Below are positions 1 through 6,563 of a DNA stretch of 9,604 nucleotides, one piece after another. The notes under the pieces were generated by a model, which had not been told where the DNA came from, ran no database searches, and saw only the letters and a program-made list of their open reading frames with translations. The stretch spans positions 1-9,604 of the forward strand of contig JALHNW010000047.1 in NCBI GenBank assembly GCA_022843345.1, written 5' to 3'. Position numbers and translations under genes: made by a program. Numbering within the stretch: the first letter of the stretch is position 1; every line of letters begins with the position of its first letter. The stretch comes from Rubritepida sp. Lineage in GTDB: Bacteria > Pseudomonadota > Alphaproteobacteria > Acetobacterales > Acetobacteraceae.

Positions 1-364
1 CGCGCGCATCGCCGCGCTGCGCGACGCCATCGAGGCGAGCGCGGAGGGCGCCACCGTCGCCGGCCGGGGCGCCCCGCGCCTGCCGAACACCACGCTGCTG
101 GTGCTGCCCGGCATCCCGGCCGAGACGCAGGTGATCGCGCTCGACCTCATGGGGGTGCGGGTCTCGGCGGGGGCCGCCTGCTCCTCGGGCAAGGTGGCGC
201 GCTCGCACGTGCTGGACGCCATGGGCTTCGGCGCCGATGCCGGCTGCGGCATCCGCGTCTCGCTGCCCTGGAACGCGCCCGATGATGCGGCCGAGCGCTT
301 CCTCGCCGCGTGGCGTGCCATGCGCGATCGCCTCTCGTCACGGCGCGCCGGGCTTGCCACATAG
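1..364 (+). CDS. Cysteine desulfurase, NifS-like (C-terminal part; 5' end outside the window)
   Basis: This is the last 120 codons of a PLP-dependent class V aminotransferase-fold enzyme, read from base 2 to the TAG at 362-364. Cysteine desulfurases take sulfur from L-cysteine, releasing alanine and leaving a persulfide on an active-site cysteine. The diagnostic stretch is SAGAACSSGK, with the catalytic Cys codon at 179-181, followed by a conserved-looking GIRVSLPW near the C-terminus. The PLP lysine and N-terminal half lie upstream of the window. The next gene, a second cysteine desulfurase, starts 8 bases after this stop, so the two are almost certainly co-transcribed. The active-site loop (ACSSGK) differs from that of the downstream paralogue (ACSSAEVAPSYVL), so this copy looks NifS/IscS-related but not a duplicate of its neighbour. 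The family call is secure. Which acceptor protein it serves cannot be told from this fragment. Confidence 0.88.
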   Translation, partial: ARIAALRDAIEASAEGATVAGRGAPRLPNTTLLVLPGIPAETQVIALDLMGVRVSAGAACSSGKVARSHVLDAMGFGADAGCGIRVSLPWNAPDDAAERFLAAWRAMRDRLSSRRAGLAT

Positions 365-372
365 GGCGTGCC

Positions 373-1545
373 ATGCGCCCGAACCGCCCGATCTACCTGG
401 ACCACCACGCCACCACGCCGGTGGACCCGCGCGTCCTCGCCGCGATGCGGCCCTGGTGGGAGGAGAACTTCGCCAACCCGCACAGCGGCGAGCACGCCAT
501 GGGCCGCGCGGCGGAGGAAGCGGTGGAGGAGGCGCGCGCCCAGGTCGCCGCCCTCGTCGGCGCCGATGCGCGGGAGGTCGTCTTCACCTCCGGCGCCACC
601 GAGGCGAACAACCTGGCCATCAAGGGCCTGGCGCGCTTCCACCGCGAGGGCGAACGCCGGCGCGTCGTGACGCTGGCGACCGAGCACAAATGCGTCCTCG
701 AATCCGTGCGCGACCTGGCCGCGGAGGGGTTCGACCCGGTCATCCTGCCCGTGCGCCCCGACGGCCTGCTGGACCACGACGCCCTGCGTGCCGCGCTTGA
801 GGTGCCGACGCTGCTGGTCAGCATCATGGCCGTGAACAACGAGACGGGGGTGGTGCAGGACCTCCCCGCCATCGGCGCCATCGCGAAGGAGGCGGGCGCC
901 TTCCTGCACACCGATGCCGCCCAGGCCGCCGGCCGCATCCCGCTCGACGTGGAGGAGATGCGCGCCGACCTGCTCTCGCTGTCCGCGCACAAGATGTACG
1001 GGCCGCGCGGGGTTGGCGCGCTTTACGTGCGGCGGCGGCCGCGGGTGCGCCTTGCCCCCCTGTTCAGCGGCGGCGGGCAGGAGCGCGGGCTGCGCTCCGG
1101 CACGCTGCCCGCGCCGCTGGTGGTGGGATTCGGCGAGGCGGCGCGCATCGCCGCCGCCGAGGGGCTGCTGGATGCCGGGCGCATCAGGGGCCAGCGCGCC
1201 ATCCTGCTGGAACGGCTGCGCGCCGGCATCCCCGGCCTTCGCGTGAACGGCGACTGGGAGGCGCGGGTGGCCGGCAACCTGAACCTCACCTTTCCCGGCG
1301 TGTCCGCGCAGGCGCTGATGGCGGCCGTGCCGGGCCTGTGCCTCTCAACCGGCTCGGCCTGCTCCTCGGCCGAGGTCGCGCCGTCCTACGTATTGACGGC
1401 GATGGGGCTGGACGCGGCGCAGGCCGGGGCCACCTTGCGCCTGGGGCTGGGGCGCTTTACCTCGCCCGCCGAGGCGGACCAGGCGGCGCGGATGCTCTGC
1501 GAGGCGTGGTCCCGCCTGTCCACCACCCAGAACGCCGCGGAGTAG
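373..1545 (+). CDS. iscS: Cysteine desulfurase, IscS-like
   Basis: A 390-residue PLP enzyme that releases sulfur from L-cysteine for Fe-S cluster assembly and tRNA thiolation. The N-terminus reads IYLDHHATTPVDP, typical of the family. Visible active-site features are His104 (TEHK), Asp181 and Gln184 (HTDAAQ), the PLP Schiff-base lysine Lys207 (SAHKMYGPRG) and the catalytic Cys330 in STGSACSSAEVAPSYVL. That last loop closely resembles E. coli IscS (ACTSASLEPSYVL), which argues for the IscS group. The protein is slightly shorter than the roughly 404-residue E. coli enzyme and lacks its usual C-terminal tail. An open frame extends upstream to 310, but that would overlap the preceding gene. The ATG at 373 fits the family start and has AGGG at 363-366 six bases upstream. 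A ferredoxin gene follows after 9 bases, an isc-type pairing. No scaffold IscU or co-chaperones are in view, so the symbol is by similarity. Confidence 0.88.
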   Translation: MRPNRPIYLDHHATTPVDPRVLAAMRPWWEENFANPHSGEHAMGRAAEEAVEEARAQVAALVGADAREVVFTSGATEANNLAIKGLARFHREGERRRVVTLATEHKCVLESVRDLAAEGFDPVILPVRPDGLLDHDALRAALEVPTLLVSIMAVNNETGVVQDLPAIGAIAKEAGAFLHTDAAQAAGRIPLDVEEMRADLLSLSAHKMYGPRGVGALYVRRRPRVRLAPLFSGGGQERGLRSGTLPAPLVVGFGEAARIAAAEGLLDAGRIRGQRAILLERLRAGIPGLRVNGDWEARVAGNLNLTFPGVSAQALMAAVPGLCLSTGSACSSAEVAPSYVLTAMGLDAAQAGATLRLGLGRFTSPAEADQAARMLCEAWSRLSTTQNAAE

Positions 1546-1554
1546 CCCAGCCCC

Positions 1555-1872
1555 ATGCCGAAGATGACCTTCATCGAGCGCGACGGCACCCGCCGCGAAG
1601 TCGAGGCCGCGCTGGGCCTTTCCGTGCTCGAGGTGGCGCATCGCCACGGCGTGGACATCGAGGGCGCCTGCGAGGGCTCGCTCGCCTGCTCCACCTGCCA
1701 CGTCATCGTGGACGCGTCGTGGTTCCCCAAGCTGGTGGAGCCGACGGAGGACGAGGAGGACATGCTGGACCTCGCCTTCGACCTGCAGGAGACGTCCCGC
1801 CTGGGCTGCCAGCTCATCATGACCGAGGCGCTGGACGGGCTGGTGGTGAAGCTGCCCGCCTCCTCCAAGTGA
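1555..1872 (+). CDS. fdx: 2Fe-2S ferredoxin, adrenodoxin/FdVI type
   Basis: A 105-residue soluble electron carrier with a plant/adrenodoxin-fold 2Fe-2S centre. The four cluster ligands are visible as Cys39, Cys45, Cys48 and Cys85 (C-x5-C-x2-C, then a single Cys in SRLGCQ). The opening MTFIERDGTRREVEA and the ending LDGLVVKLP resemble the FdVI-type ferredoxins of purple alphaproteobacteria. Acidic residues around 64-69 (PTEDEED) match the region adrenodoxins use to dock redox partners. In ISC systems such a ferredoxin supplies electrons for reducing persulfide sulfur on the scaffold, which fits its place directly behind iscS. The ATG at 1555 has only a distant GGAG (1539-1542). A second in-frame ATG lies at 1564, and the first fits homologous N-termini slightly better. 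The stop overlaps the next gene's start. Confidence 0.93.
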   Translation: MPKMTFIERDGTRREVEAALGLSVLEVAHRHGVDIEGACEGSLACSTCHVIVDASWFPKLVEPTEDEEDMLDLAFDLQETSRLGCQLIMTEALDGLVVKLPASSK

Positions 1873-2555
1873 ACCCGCTGGCGTTCGGGGCGGAAGGCGG
1901 GCTGTTCCGCCGCCTGCGCGACGCCGCGGGCGCGGATTGGACCGGCTACACCTGGCACCCCTTCGTGCGGCGGCTGGCCGACGGCACGCTGCCGCTGGGG
2001 GCCTTCCGCCACTACCTGATCCAGGACTACCTCTTCCTCATCCACTTCGCGCGCGCCAAGGCGCTGGCGGTGGTGAAGGGCGAGAGCCTGGAGGCGATGC
2101 GCGGCAAGGCCGCCGCCGTGCTGGCCATCCTGGACGAGACGAAGCTGCACCTGCGCTACTGCGCCGAATGGGGCCTGAGCGAGCGCGAGGTGACGGAGGT
2201 GCCCGAAACCGCCGAGACCGTCTCCTACACCCGCTGGGTGATGGACCGCGGCCTGGCTGGGGACATCCTGGACCTGGAGGTGGCGCTGGCCCCCTGCACG
2301 GTCGGCTACGGCGAGGTGGCCCGGCGCATCCTGGCCGACCCCTCGACGGTGATCGAGGGCAATCCCTACCGCTCCTGGATCGAGACCTACGGCGCCGAGG
2401 ACTACCAGGCGATGGCCGGGGCGGCGGCGCTGCGCATTGACGCGCTCGGCGTCTCGCATGGCGGCGAGGCGCGCTTCGCGCGGCTGGCGCGGGACTTCGC
2501 GGAAGCGGCGCGGCTGGAGCAGCGCTTCTGGCAGCAGGGGCTGAACGCGGGGTGA
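1869..2555 (+). CDS. tenA: TenA-family thiaminase II / aminopyrimidine aminohydrolase
   Basis: A 228-residue all-helical TenA protein, the usual family length. TenA hydrolyses aminomethylpyrimidine breakdown products of thiamine to HMP, which re-enters thiamine synthesis; it can also cleave thiamine. Candidate active-site residues are visible: Asp53 (IQDYLFL), Tyr120 (VSYTRW), the nucleophile Cys143 (LAPCTVGYGE) and Glu217 (LEQRFWQ). The Cys places it in the TenA_C group rather than the TenA_E group. The frame is open back to 1338 in the shadow of iscS and fdx. The credible start is the GTG at 1869, which overlaps the fdx stop as GTGA and gives the family N-terminus; no in-frame ATG lies nearby. 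No ribosome site is visible, so translation probably depends on coupling to fdx. I see no TPP riboswitch upstream, and the gene seems to be expressed as part of the sulfur operon. Confidence 0.9.
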   Translation: MNPLAFGAEGGLFRRLRDAAGADWTGYTWHPFVRRLADGTLPLGAFRHYLIQDYLFLIHFARAKALAVVKGESLEAMRGKAAAVLAILDETKLHLRYCAEWGLSEREVTEVPETAETVSYTRWVMDRGLAGDILDLEVALAPCTVGYGEVARRILADPSTVIEGNPYRSWIETYGAEDYQAMAGAAALRIDALGVSHGGEARFARLARDFAEAARLEQRFWQQGLNAG

Positions 2556-2598
2556 GGATCATGGTCGCCTACCGCATCACGGGAGCGTAGCGGACGCG

Positions 2599-3675
2599 AT
2601 GCGGATTCTCGTGGCCATGAGCGGCGGGGTGGATTCCTCCGTCGTCGCCGCGCTGCTGGTGGAGCAGGGGCATCAGGTGGTGGGCGCCACGCTCCAGCTC
2701 TACGACCACGGGGCGGCCGTGCAGAAGAAGGGCGCCTGCTGCGCCGGCCAGGACATCCGCGACGCGCGCGACGTGGCCGGGCGCCTGGGCATCGCGCATT
2801 ACGTGCTGGACCGCGAGGCGCGGTTCCGCGCCGCGGTGATCGAGGACTTCGCCGACAGCTACGCGCGCGGCGAGACGCCGATTCCCTGCATCCGCTGCAA
2901 CCAGACGGTGAAGTTCCAGGACCTGTCGCTCCTGGCCGAGGATCTGGGCTGCGACATGCTGGCCACCGGCCACTACGCCCGCCGCCTGGACGGTCCCGAG
3001 CTGCACCGCGCCGCCGACCCGGTGCGCGACCAGAGCTACTTCCTGGCCCACACCACCCGCGCGCAGCTGGCGCGCGTGCTGTTCCCCCTAGGCGGCATGG
3101 CGAGCAAGGCGGAGGTGCGCGCCCATGCCCTGCGCCTGGGCGTGCCTGTGGCAGAGAAGCCGGACAGCCAGGACATCTGCTTCGTGCCCGAGGGCCGCTA
3201 CGACTCGCTGGTGGCGAAGCTGCGCCCGGAGGCGATGGAGCCGGGCGAGATCGTGGACGCCGAGGGCCGCGTGCTCGGCCGCCACGCAGGAATCGGCCGC
3301 TACACGGTCGGGCAGGGGCGCGGGCTGGGCATCGCCGCGCCGGAGCGGCTGTTCGTCACCGCGCTGGATGCCGGGCGCCGCCGCGTGGTGGTAGGCCCCC
3401 GCGCGGCGGTGCCGGTGGAGACGATCACCGCGCGCGAGGTGAACTGGCTGGCCGAGCCGCCTGCCGGCCCATTCCGCTGCCAGGCCAAGCTGCGCGGGCG
3501 CGAGCAGCCGCAGCCCGTTTCCGCCGAATGGGACGGCGCGGCGCTGCGCATCACGCCCGACGCCCCTGCCGTGGCCGCGCCCGGGCAGGCGGCGGTGCTG
3601 TACGAGGGCGAGCGCGTGCTGGGCGCTGGCTTCATTGCTGCCCGGCGCGTTGACGAGGCGGGAGCGGCGGCGTAA
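2599..3675 (+). CDS. mnmA: tRNA-specific 2-thiouridylase MnmA
   Basis: A 358-residue cytoplasmic enzyme that adenylates U34 of tRNA-Lys, -Glu and -Gln and replaces its O2 with sulfur carried as an enzyme persulfide. The N-terminal PP-loop is clear (SGGVDSS, residues 8-14). The catalytic cysteine pair is Cys100 (TPIPCIRCNQTVKF) and Cys194 (DSQDICFVP), which correspond to Cys102 and Cys199 of the E. coli enzyme. GHYARR (124-129) is a family signature, and the C-terminal third, from about 215, is the beta-barrel region. Length and motifs are intact. The ATG at 2599 starts directly at the conserved MRILVAMSGG, with only a weak, distant GGGAG (2581-2585). The gene lies 43 bases after tenA in an operon opened by two cysteine desulfurases, its natural sulfur donors, and 16 bases before a tRNA-Met gene, which is not a known MnmA substrate. 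Confidence 0.97.
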   Translation: MRILVAMSGGVDSSVVAALLVEQGHQVVGATLQLYDHGAAVQKKGACCAGQDIRDARDVAGRLGIAHYVLDREARFRAAVIEDFADSYARGETPIPCIRCNQTVKFQDLSLLAEDLGCDMLATGHYARRLDGPELHRAADPVRDQSYFLAHTTRAQLARVLFPLGGMASKAEVRAHALRLGVPVAEKPDSQDICFVPEGRYDSLVAKLRPEAMEPGEIVDAEGRVLGRHAGIGRYTVGQGRGLGIAAPERLFVTALDAGRRRVVVGPRAAVPVETITAREVNWLAEPPAGPFRCQAKLRGREQPQPVSAEWDGAALRITPDAPAVAAPGQAAVLYEGERVLGAGFIAARRVDEAGAAA

Positions 3676-3691
3676 ACGCCCCTGCACGCGC

Positions 3692-3768
3692 GGTGGTGTA
3701 GCTCAGCTGGTTAGAGCACGGCACTCATAATGCCGGGGTCGGCGGTTCAAGTCCGCCCACCACTACCA
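3692..3768 (+). tRNA. tRNA-Met (CAU anticodon, elongator type)
   Basis: A complete 77-base cloverleaf with encoded CCA. The acceptor arm is GGTGGTG with CACCACT; the first pair is a G-U wobble, also familiar in elongator tRNA-Met of this group. The D arm is GCTC/GAGC, the anticodon stem CGGCA/TGCCG with loop CTCATAA, the variable loop GGGTC, and the T arm GGCGG-TTCAAGT-CCGCC. The anticodon CAT sits at 3726-3728. The stretch GAGCACnnCACTCATAATGnnGGGGTC (n marking stem positions) matches E. coli elongator tRNA-Met closely, which favours Met over lysidine-modified Ile2. The lack of a first-pair mismatch and the D-loop argue against initiator tRNA. It starts 16 bases after the mnmA stop, so it is probably transcribed with it. 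Its 3' 44 bases overlap the convergent tlyA gene on the opposite strand. Confidence 0.96.
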
Positions 3769-4492
3769 AGCGCTCCGCCCCGATCAGGAATTCGCGGTTC
3801 CCTTCCGGCCCCAGGATGGGCGAGGGCTCCACGCCCAGCACCCGCCAGCCGGGCAGCGCCGACCACCACGCCGCGATCTCGGCGCAGACGGCCTCATGCA
3901 CCGCGGCGTCGCGCACCACGCCGCCCTTCGCGACCGCGGGCCCCACCTCGAATTGCGGCTTGATCAGCGCGATCGCCCAGGCACCTGGCGCGCAGAATCC
4001 CAGCGCCGCCGGCAGCACGGTCCGCAGGCCGATGAAGCTGGCGTCGCAGACCAGCGCGCCCAGCGGCGGCAGGTCGCCGGGTTTCAAATGGCGGGCATTG
4101 GTGCGCTCCATCACCGTCACCCGCGGGTCGTTGCGCAGCTTCCAGGCAAGCTGTCCGTGGCCCACGTCCAGCGCGTGGACGTGCGCCGCGCCGTGATGCA
4201 GCAGCACGTCGGTGAAGCCGCCGGTGCTCGCCCCCAGATCCAGGCAGGTGCGCCCCGTCGGGGACAGGCCAAAATGCCCGATGCCGTGCGACAGCTTCAC
4301 GCCCCCGCGCGACACCCAGGGATGGTCCTGGCCGCGCAGTTCCAGCGGAAGGCCCTCAGGGATCGTCTCTCCGGGCTTGTTGATCCGCCGCTCGCCGCTG
4401 AACACCAGGCCCGCCATGATCAGGGCCTGGGCGCGGGTGCGGGACTCGGCCAGGCCGCGTTCGACGAGTGCGACGTCGGCGCGCTGCTTCAT
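3725..4492 (-). CDS. tlyA: TlyA-family RNA 2'-O-methyltransferase (S4 domain plus FtsJ-like domain)
   Basis: A 255-residue protein of the TlyA/YqxC family, rRNA ribose methyltransferases also annotated as hemolysin-like. Residues 1-60 form an S4 RNA-binding domain (ADVALVERGLAESRTRAQALI). The rest is a Rossmann methyltransferase: WVSRGGVKL (59-67), the SAM-binding DLGASTGGFTD (85-95), Asp150 in CDASF, Lys178 in IKPQFE and Glu234 in GNREFL. The ATG at 4492 gives the family start MKQRADV. An upstream ATG at 4558 would only add 22 residues encoded by an intergenic palindrome, so I rejected it. No ribosome site precedes the chosen start. The last 13 residues (VVVGGLEPPTPAL) and the TGA at 3727-3725 are encoded by the antisense of the tRNA-Met gene. 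The family normally ends near GNREFLIGA, so this tail looks like read-through into the tRNA rather than conserved protein. It is the last gene of the leftward cluster. Confidence 0.92.
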   Translation of the reverse strand: MKQRADVALVERGLAESRTRAQALIMAGLVFSGERRINKPGETIPEGLPLELRGQDHPWVSRGGVKLSHGIGHFGLSPTGRTCLDLGASTGGFTDVLLHHGAAHVHALDVGHGQLAWKLRNDPRVTVMERTNARHLKPGDLPPLGALVCDASFIGLRTVLPAALGFCAPGAWAIALIKPQFEVGPAVAKGGVVRDAAVHEAVCAEIAAWWSALPGWRVLGVEPSPILGPEGNREFLIGAERLVVVGGLEPPTPAL

Positions 4493-4494
4493 GC

Positions 4495-4543
4495 GGGTGC
4501 GCTGCCCCCGCACCCCCGCCAGGGGGCAGGGCCCCCTGGACCC
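4495..4543 (-). repeat. GC-rich palindromic intergenic element, copy B (minus orientation), in the tlyA leader
   Basis: On the minus strand this stretch starts GGGTCC and contains a perfect 9-bp inverted repeat (4519-4527 with 4531-4539, 3-base loop). It then runs through GGCGGGG and GGGGGC to end 2 bases before the tlyA ATG. Aligned by hand with the plus-strand stretch at 4589-4638, about 39 of 49 positions agree with one gap. The two therefore look like diverged copies of one element in opposite orientation. There is no T-tract, so it is not a standard intrinsic terminator. It occupies the place where a tlyA ribosome site would be expected. Confidence 0.6.
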
Positions 4544-4566
4544 GCCGACTGACGGCATCGTGCGGA

Positions 4567-4581
4567 GGGGGCGAATCCCCC
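4567..4581. repeat. Small G/C hairpin between the two palindromic elements
   Basis: Five Gs (4567-4571), a CGAAT loop and five Cs (4577-4581) form a perfect 5-bp stem, lying between the two oppositely oriented palindromic elements. It has no T-run on either strand. It may be part of the same composite structure or chance in GC-rich DNA. Confidence 0.4.
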
Positions 4582-4588
4582 ACGACTG

Positions 4589-4639
4589 GGGTCCCGAGGG
4601 GCGTGCCCCTCGGCGGGGAGCGCGAGGGGCGGCGCCCCT
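4589..4639 (+). repeat. GC-rich palindromic intergenic element, copy A (plus orientation), after the dxs stop
   Basis: It contains two perfect inverted repeats: 4594-4602 with 4605-4613 (9-bp stem, 2-base centre) and 4625-4630 with 4634-4639 (6-bp stem, 3-base loop). The last hairpin ends 4 bases beyond the dxs stop codon, so in the dxs transcript these structures form the 3' flank. They could stabilise or attenuate the message between dxs and tlyA. No U-tract follows, so a classic intrinsic terminator is not supported. The sequence resembles copy B in the opposite orientation. Confidence 0.6.
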
Positions 4640-4643
4640 GGCA

Positions 4644-6563
4644 TCACGCCCGCGCCGCGACCGCCTCGCGGCCCAGCGCCGCCAGCGCCGCCTGCACGAT
4701 CTGCGGCGCGTTCAGCCCGGCCATGTCGTACTGCTTGCGCGGCGCCTCGTGGTCTATCCAGGCGTCCGGCAGGCACATCGGCCGCAGCTTCAGCCCGCGG
4801 TCCAGCAGGCCGCGCGTCGCCAGGTGGTGCATCACCAGCCCGCCGAAGCCGAGCATGGAGCCCTCCTCGATGGTGATCAGCACCTCGTGCTCGCGCGCCA
4901 GCCGCTCGACCAGCGCCGCGTCCAGCGGCTTGGCGAAGCGGGCGTCGGCCACGGTGGTGGACAGGCCGAAGGTCGCCAGCTCGTCCGCCGCCTTCAGGCA
5001 TTCCTGCAGCCGCGCGCCGTAGGACAGGATGGCGACGGTGGCGCCCTCGCGCAGCACGCGCCCGCGGCCGATCTCCAGCACCGTGCCGCGCGCCGGCACC
5101 GGCTCCAGCCCGAAGCCCTCGCCGCGCGGGTAGCGCACGGCCGACGGCCCGGAATCGATCGCCGCCATGGTGGCGACCATGTGCGCCAGCTCCACCTCGT
5201 CGGCCGCGGCCATCAGCGTGAAGCCGGGCAGGCAGCCGAGATAGGCGATGTCGAAGGAGCCCGCATGGGTGGCGCCATCCGCGCCCACCAGCCCGGCGCG
5301 GTCCATGCCGAAGCGCACCGGCAGCCCCTGCAGCGCCACGTCGTGCACCACCTGGTCGTAGCCGCGCTGGAGGAAGGTGGAATAGATGGCGCAGAACGGC
5401 TTCAGCCCCTCGGTGGCCAGGCCGGCGGCGAAGGTGACGGCGTGCTGCTCGGCGATGCCCACGTCGAAGCAGCGCTTCGGGAAGCGCTTGGCAAACACGT
5501 CCAGCCCGGTGCCGGCCGGCATGGCGGCGTTGATGGCGACGATGCGCTCGTCGGCCTCGGCCTCGGCGACCAGCGAATTGGCGAAGACCTTGGTGTAGGA
5601 GGGCGGGCCGGGCGGGGCCTTGACCTGCTCGCCCGTCACCACGTTGAACTTCACCACGCCGTGATACTTGTCGCCCGAAGCCTCGGCGGGCGCGTAGCCC
5701 TTGCCCTTCTGGGTGACGGCGTGGAGGAGGAACGGCCCCTGGTGGCCGGAATCGCGCAGGTTGCGCAGCACAGGCAGCAGGTGGTCCAGGTTGTGCCCGT
5801 CCACCGGGCCCACGTAGAAGAAGCCCAGCTCCTCGAACAAGGTGCCGCCCATCAGCATGCCGCGGGCGTATTCCTCCGCGCGCTCGGCGGCGCGCTTGAT
5901 GGGACCGGGGAAGGCCTTGGCCATCTTCGCCATGAATTCGCGCACGCCCAGCACGGGGCGCGAGGAGATGGTGCGCGACAGGTAGGCCGACATGGCGCCC
6001 ACCGGGGGCGCGATGGACATGTCGTTGTCGTTGAGGATGACGATGAGGTTGGACTTCAGCGCGCCCGCATTGTTCATCGCCTCATAGGCCATGCCGGCGG
6101 ACATGGAGCCGTCGCCGATCACCGCCACGACGTGGTTGTCGCGCCCCATGAGGTCGCGCCCCACCGCCATGCCCAGCCCCGCGGAGATGGAGGTGGAGGA
6201 ATGCGCCGCGCCGAACGGGTCGTATTCGCTCTCGGAGCGGCGCGTGAAGCCGGACAGCCCGCCGCCCTGGCGCAGCGTGCGGATGCGGTCGCGCCGGCCC
6301 GTCAGGATCTTGTGCGGGTAGGCCTGGTGGCCCACGTCCCAGATCAGCCGGTCGCGCGGCGTGTCGAAGACGGCGTGCACCGCCACCGTCAGCTCGACGA
6401 CGCCCAGCGAGGAGCCGAGGTGCCCGCCGGTGGAGGAGACGGCGCTGATCGTCTCCGCCCGCAGCTCGTCGGCCAGCTGGCGCAGCTGCTCGTTCGAGAA
6501 GTTCTTCATGTCCGCGGGGACGCGCACGCGGTCCAGCAGGGGGGTCGTCGGACGGTCGGGCAT
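4644..6563 (-). CDS. dxs: 1-deoxy-D-xylulose-5-phosphate synthase
   Basis: A 639-residue full-length, thiamine-diphosphate-dependent enzyme. It condenses pyruvate with glyceraldehyde 3-phosphate to DXP, the entry step of the MEP isoprenoid pathway and a precursor of the thiamine thiazole and pyridoxal phosphate. Visible features are His48 in GGHLGSS, the TPP/Mg motif GDGSMS (150-155) continuing to NDNDMSI (178-184), the catalytic Glu372 in [10 protein letters not shown] that activates the cofactor, and [15 protein letters not shown] (421-435). The C-terminal transketolase-like domain ends in a conserved [11 protein letters not shown]. The start is fixed by a strong GGAGGA ribosome site at 6573-6568 and by the one-base TGATG overlap with the end of ispA, so the two are translationally coupled. 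After the stop, hairpin-forming DNA separates it from tlyA. Nothing is missing or odd in the protein. Confidence 0.98.
   Translation of the reverse strand: MPDRPTTPLLDRVRVPADMKNFSNEQLRQLADELRAETISAVSSTGGHLGSSLGVVELTVAVHAVFDTPRDRLIWDVGHQAYPHKILTGRRDRIRTLRQGGGLSGFTRRSESEYDPFGAAHSSTSISAGLGMAVGRDLMGRDNHVVAVIGDGSMSAGMAYEAMNNAGALKSNLIVILNDNDMSIAPPVGAMSAYLSRTISSRPVLGVREFMAKMAKAFPGPIKRAAERAEEYARGMLMGGTLFEELGFFYVGPVDGHNLDHLLPVLRNLRDSGHQGPFLLHAVTQKGKGYAPAEASGDKYHGVVKFNVVTGEQVKAPPGPPSYTKVFANSLVAEAEADERIVAINAAMPAGTGLDVFAKRFPKRCFDVGIAEQHAVTFAAGLATEGLKPFCAIYSTFLQRGYDQVVHDVALQGLPVRFGMDRAGLVGADGATHAGSFDIAYLGCLPGFTLMAAADEVELAHMVATMAAIDSGPSAVRYPRGEGFGLEPVPARGTVLEIGRGRVLREGATVAILSYGARLQECLKAADELATFGLSTTVADARFAKPLDAALVERLAREHEVLITIEEGSMLGFGGLVMHHLATRGLLDRGLKLRPMCLPDAWIDHEAPRKQYDMAGLNAPQIVQAALAALGREAVAARA

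Noticed and set aside
1800..1872. TPP riboswitch in front of tenA
   Set aside because: tenA starts inside the fdx stop codon and the preceding bases are fdx coding sequence; no thi-box is recognisable.
3692..3768. tRNA-Ile2 with a lysidine-modified CAU anticodon, or initiator tRNA-Met
   Set aside because: The D loop, anticodon arm flanks and GGGTC variable loop match elongator tRNA-Met; an initiator would have a mismatched first acceptor pair and three G-C pairs in the anticodon stem.
4493..4558. N-terminal extension of TlyA from an upstream in-frame ATG at 4558
   Set aside because: The 22 added residues are encoded by the GC-rich palindromic element and resemble no S4-domain protein; the family start MKQRADV fits the ATG at 4492.
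4588..4639. Rho-independent terminator after dxs
   Set aside because: Strong hairpins are present but no run of Ts follows on either strand, so I record them as palindromic elements instead.
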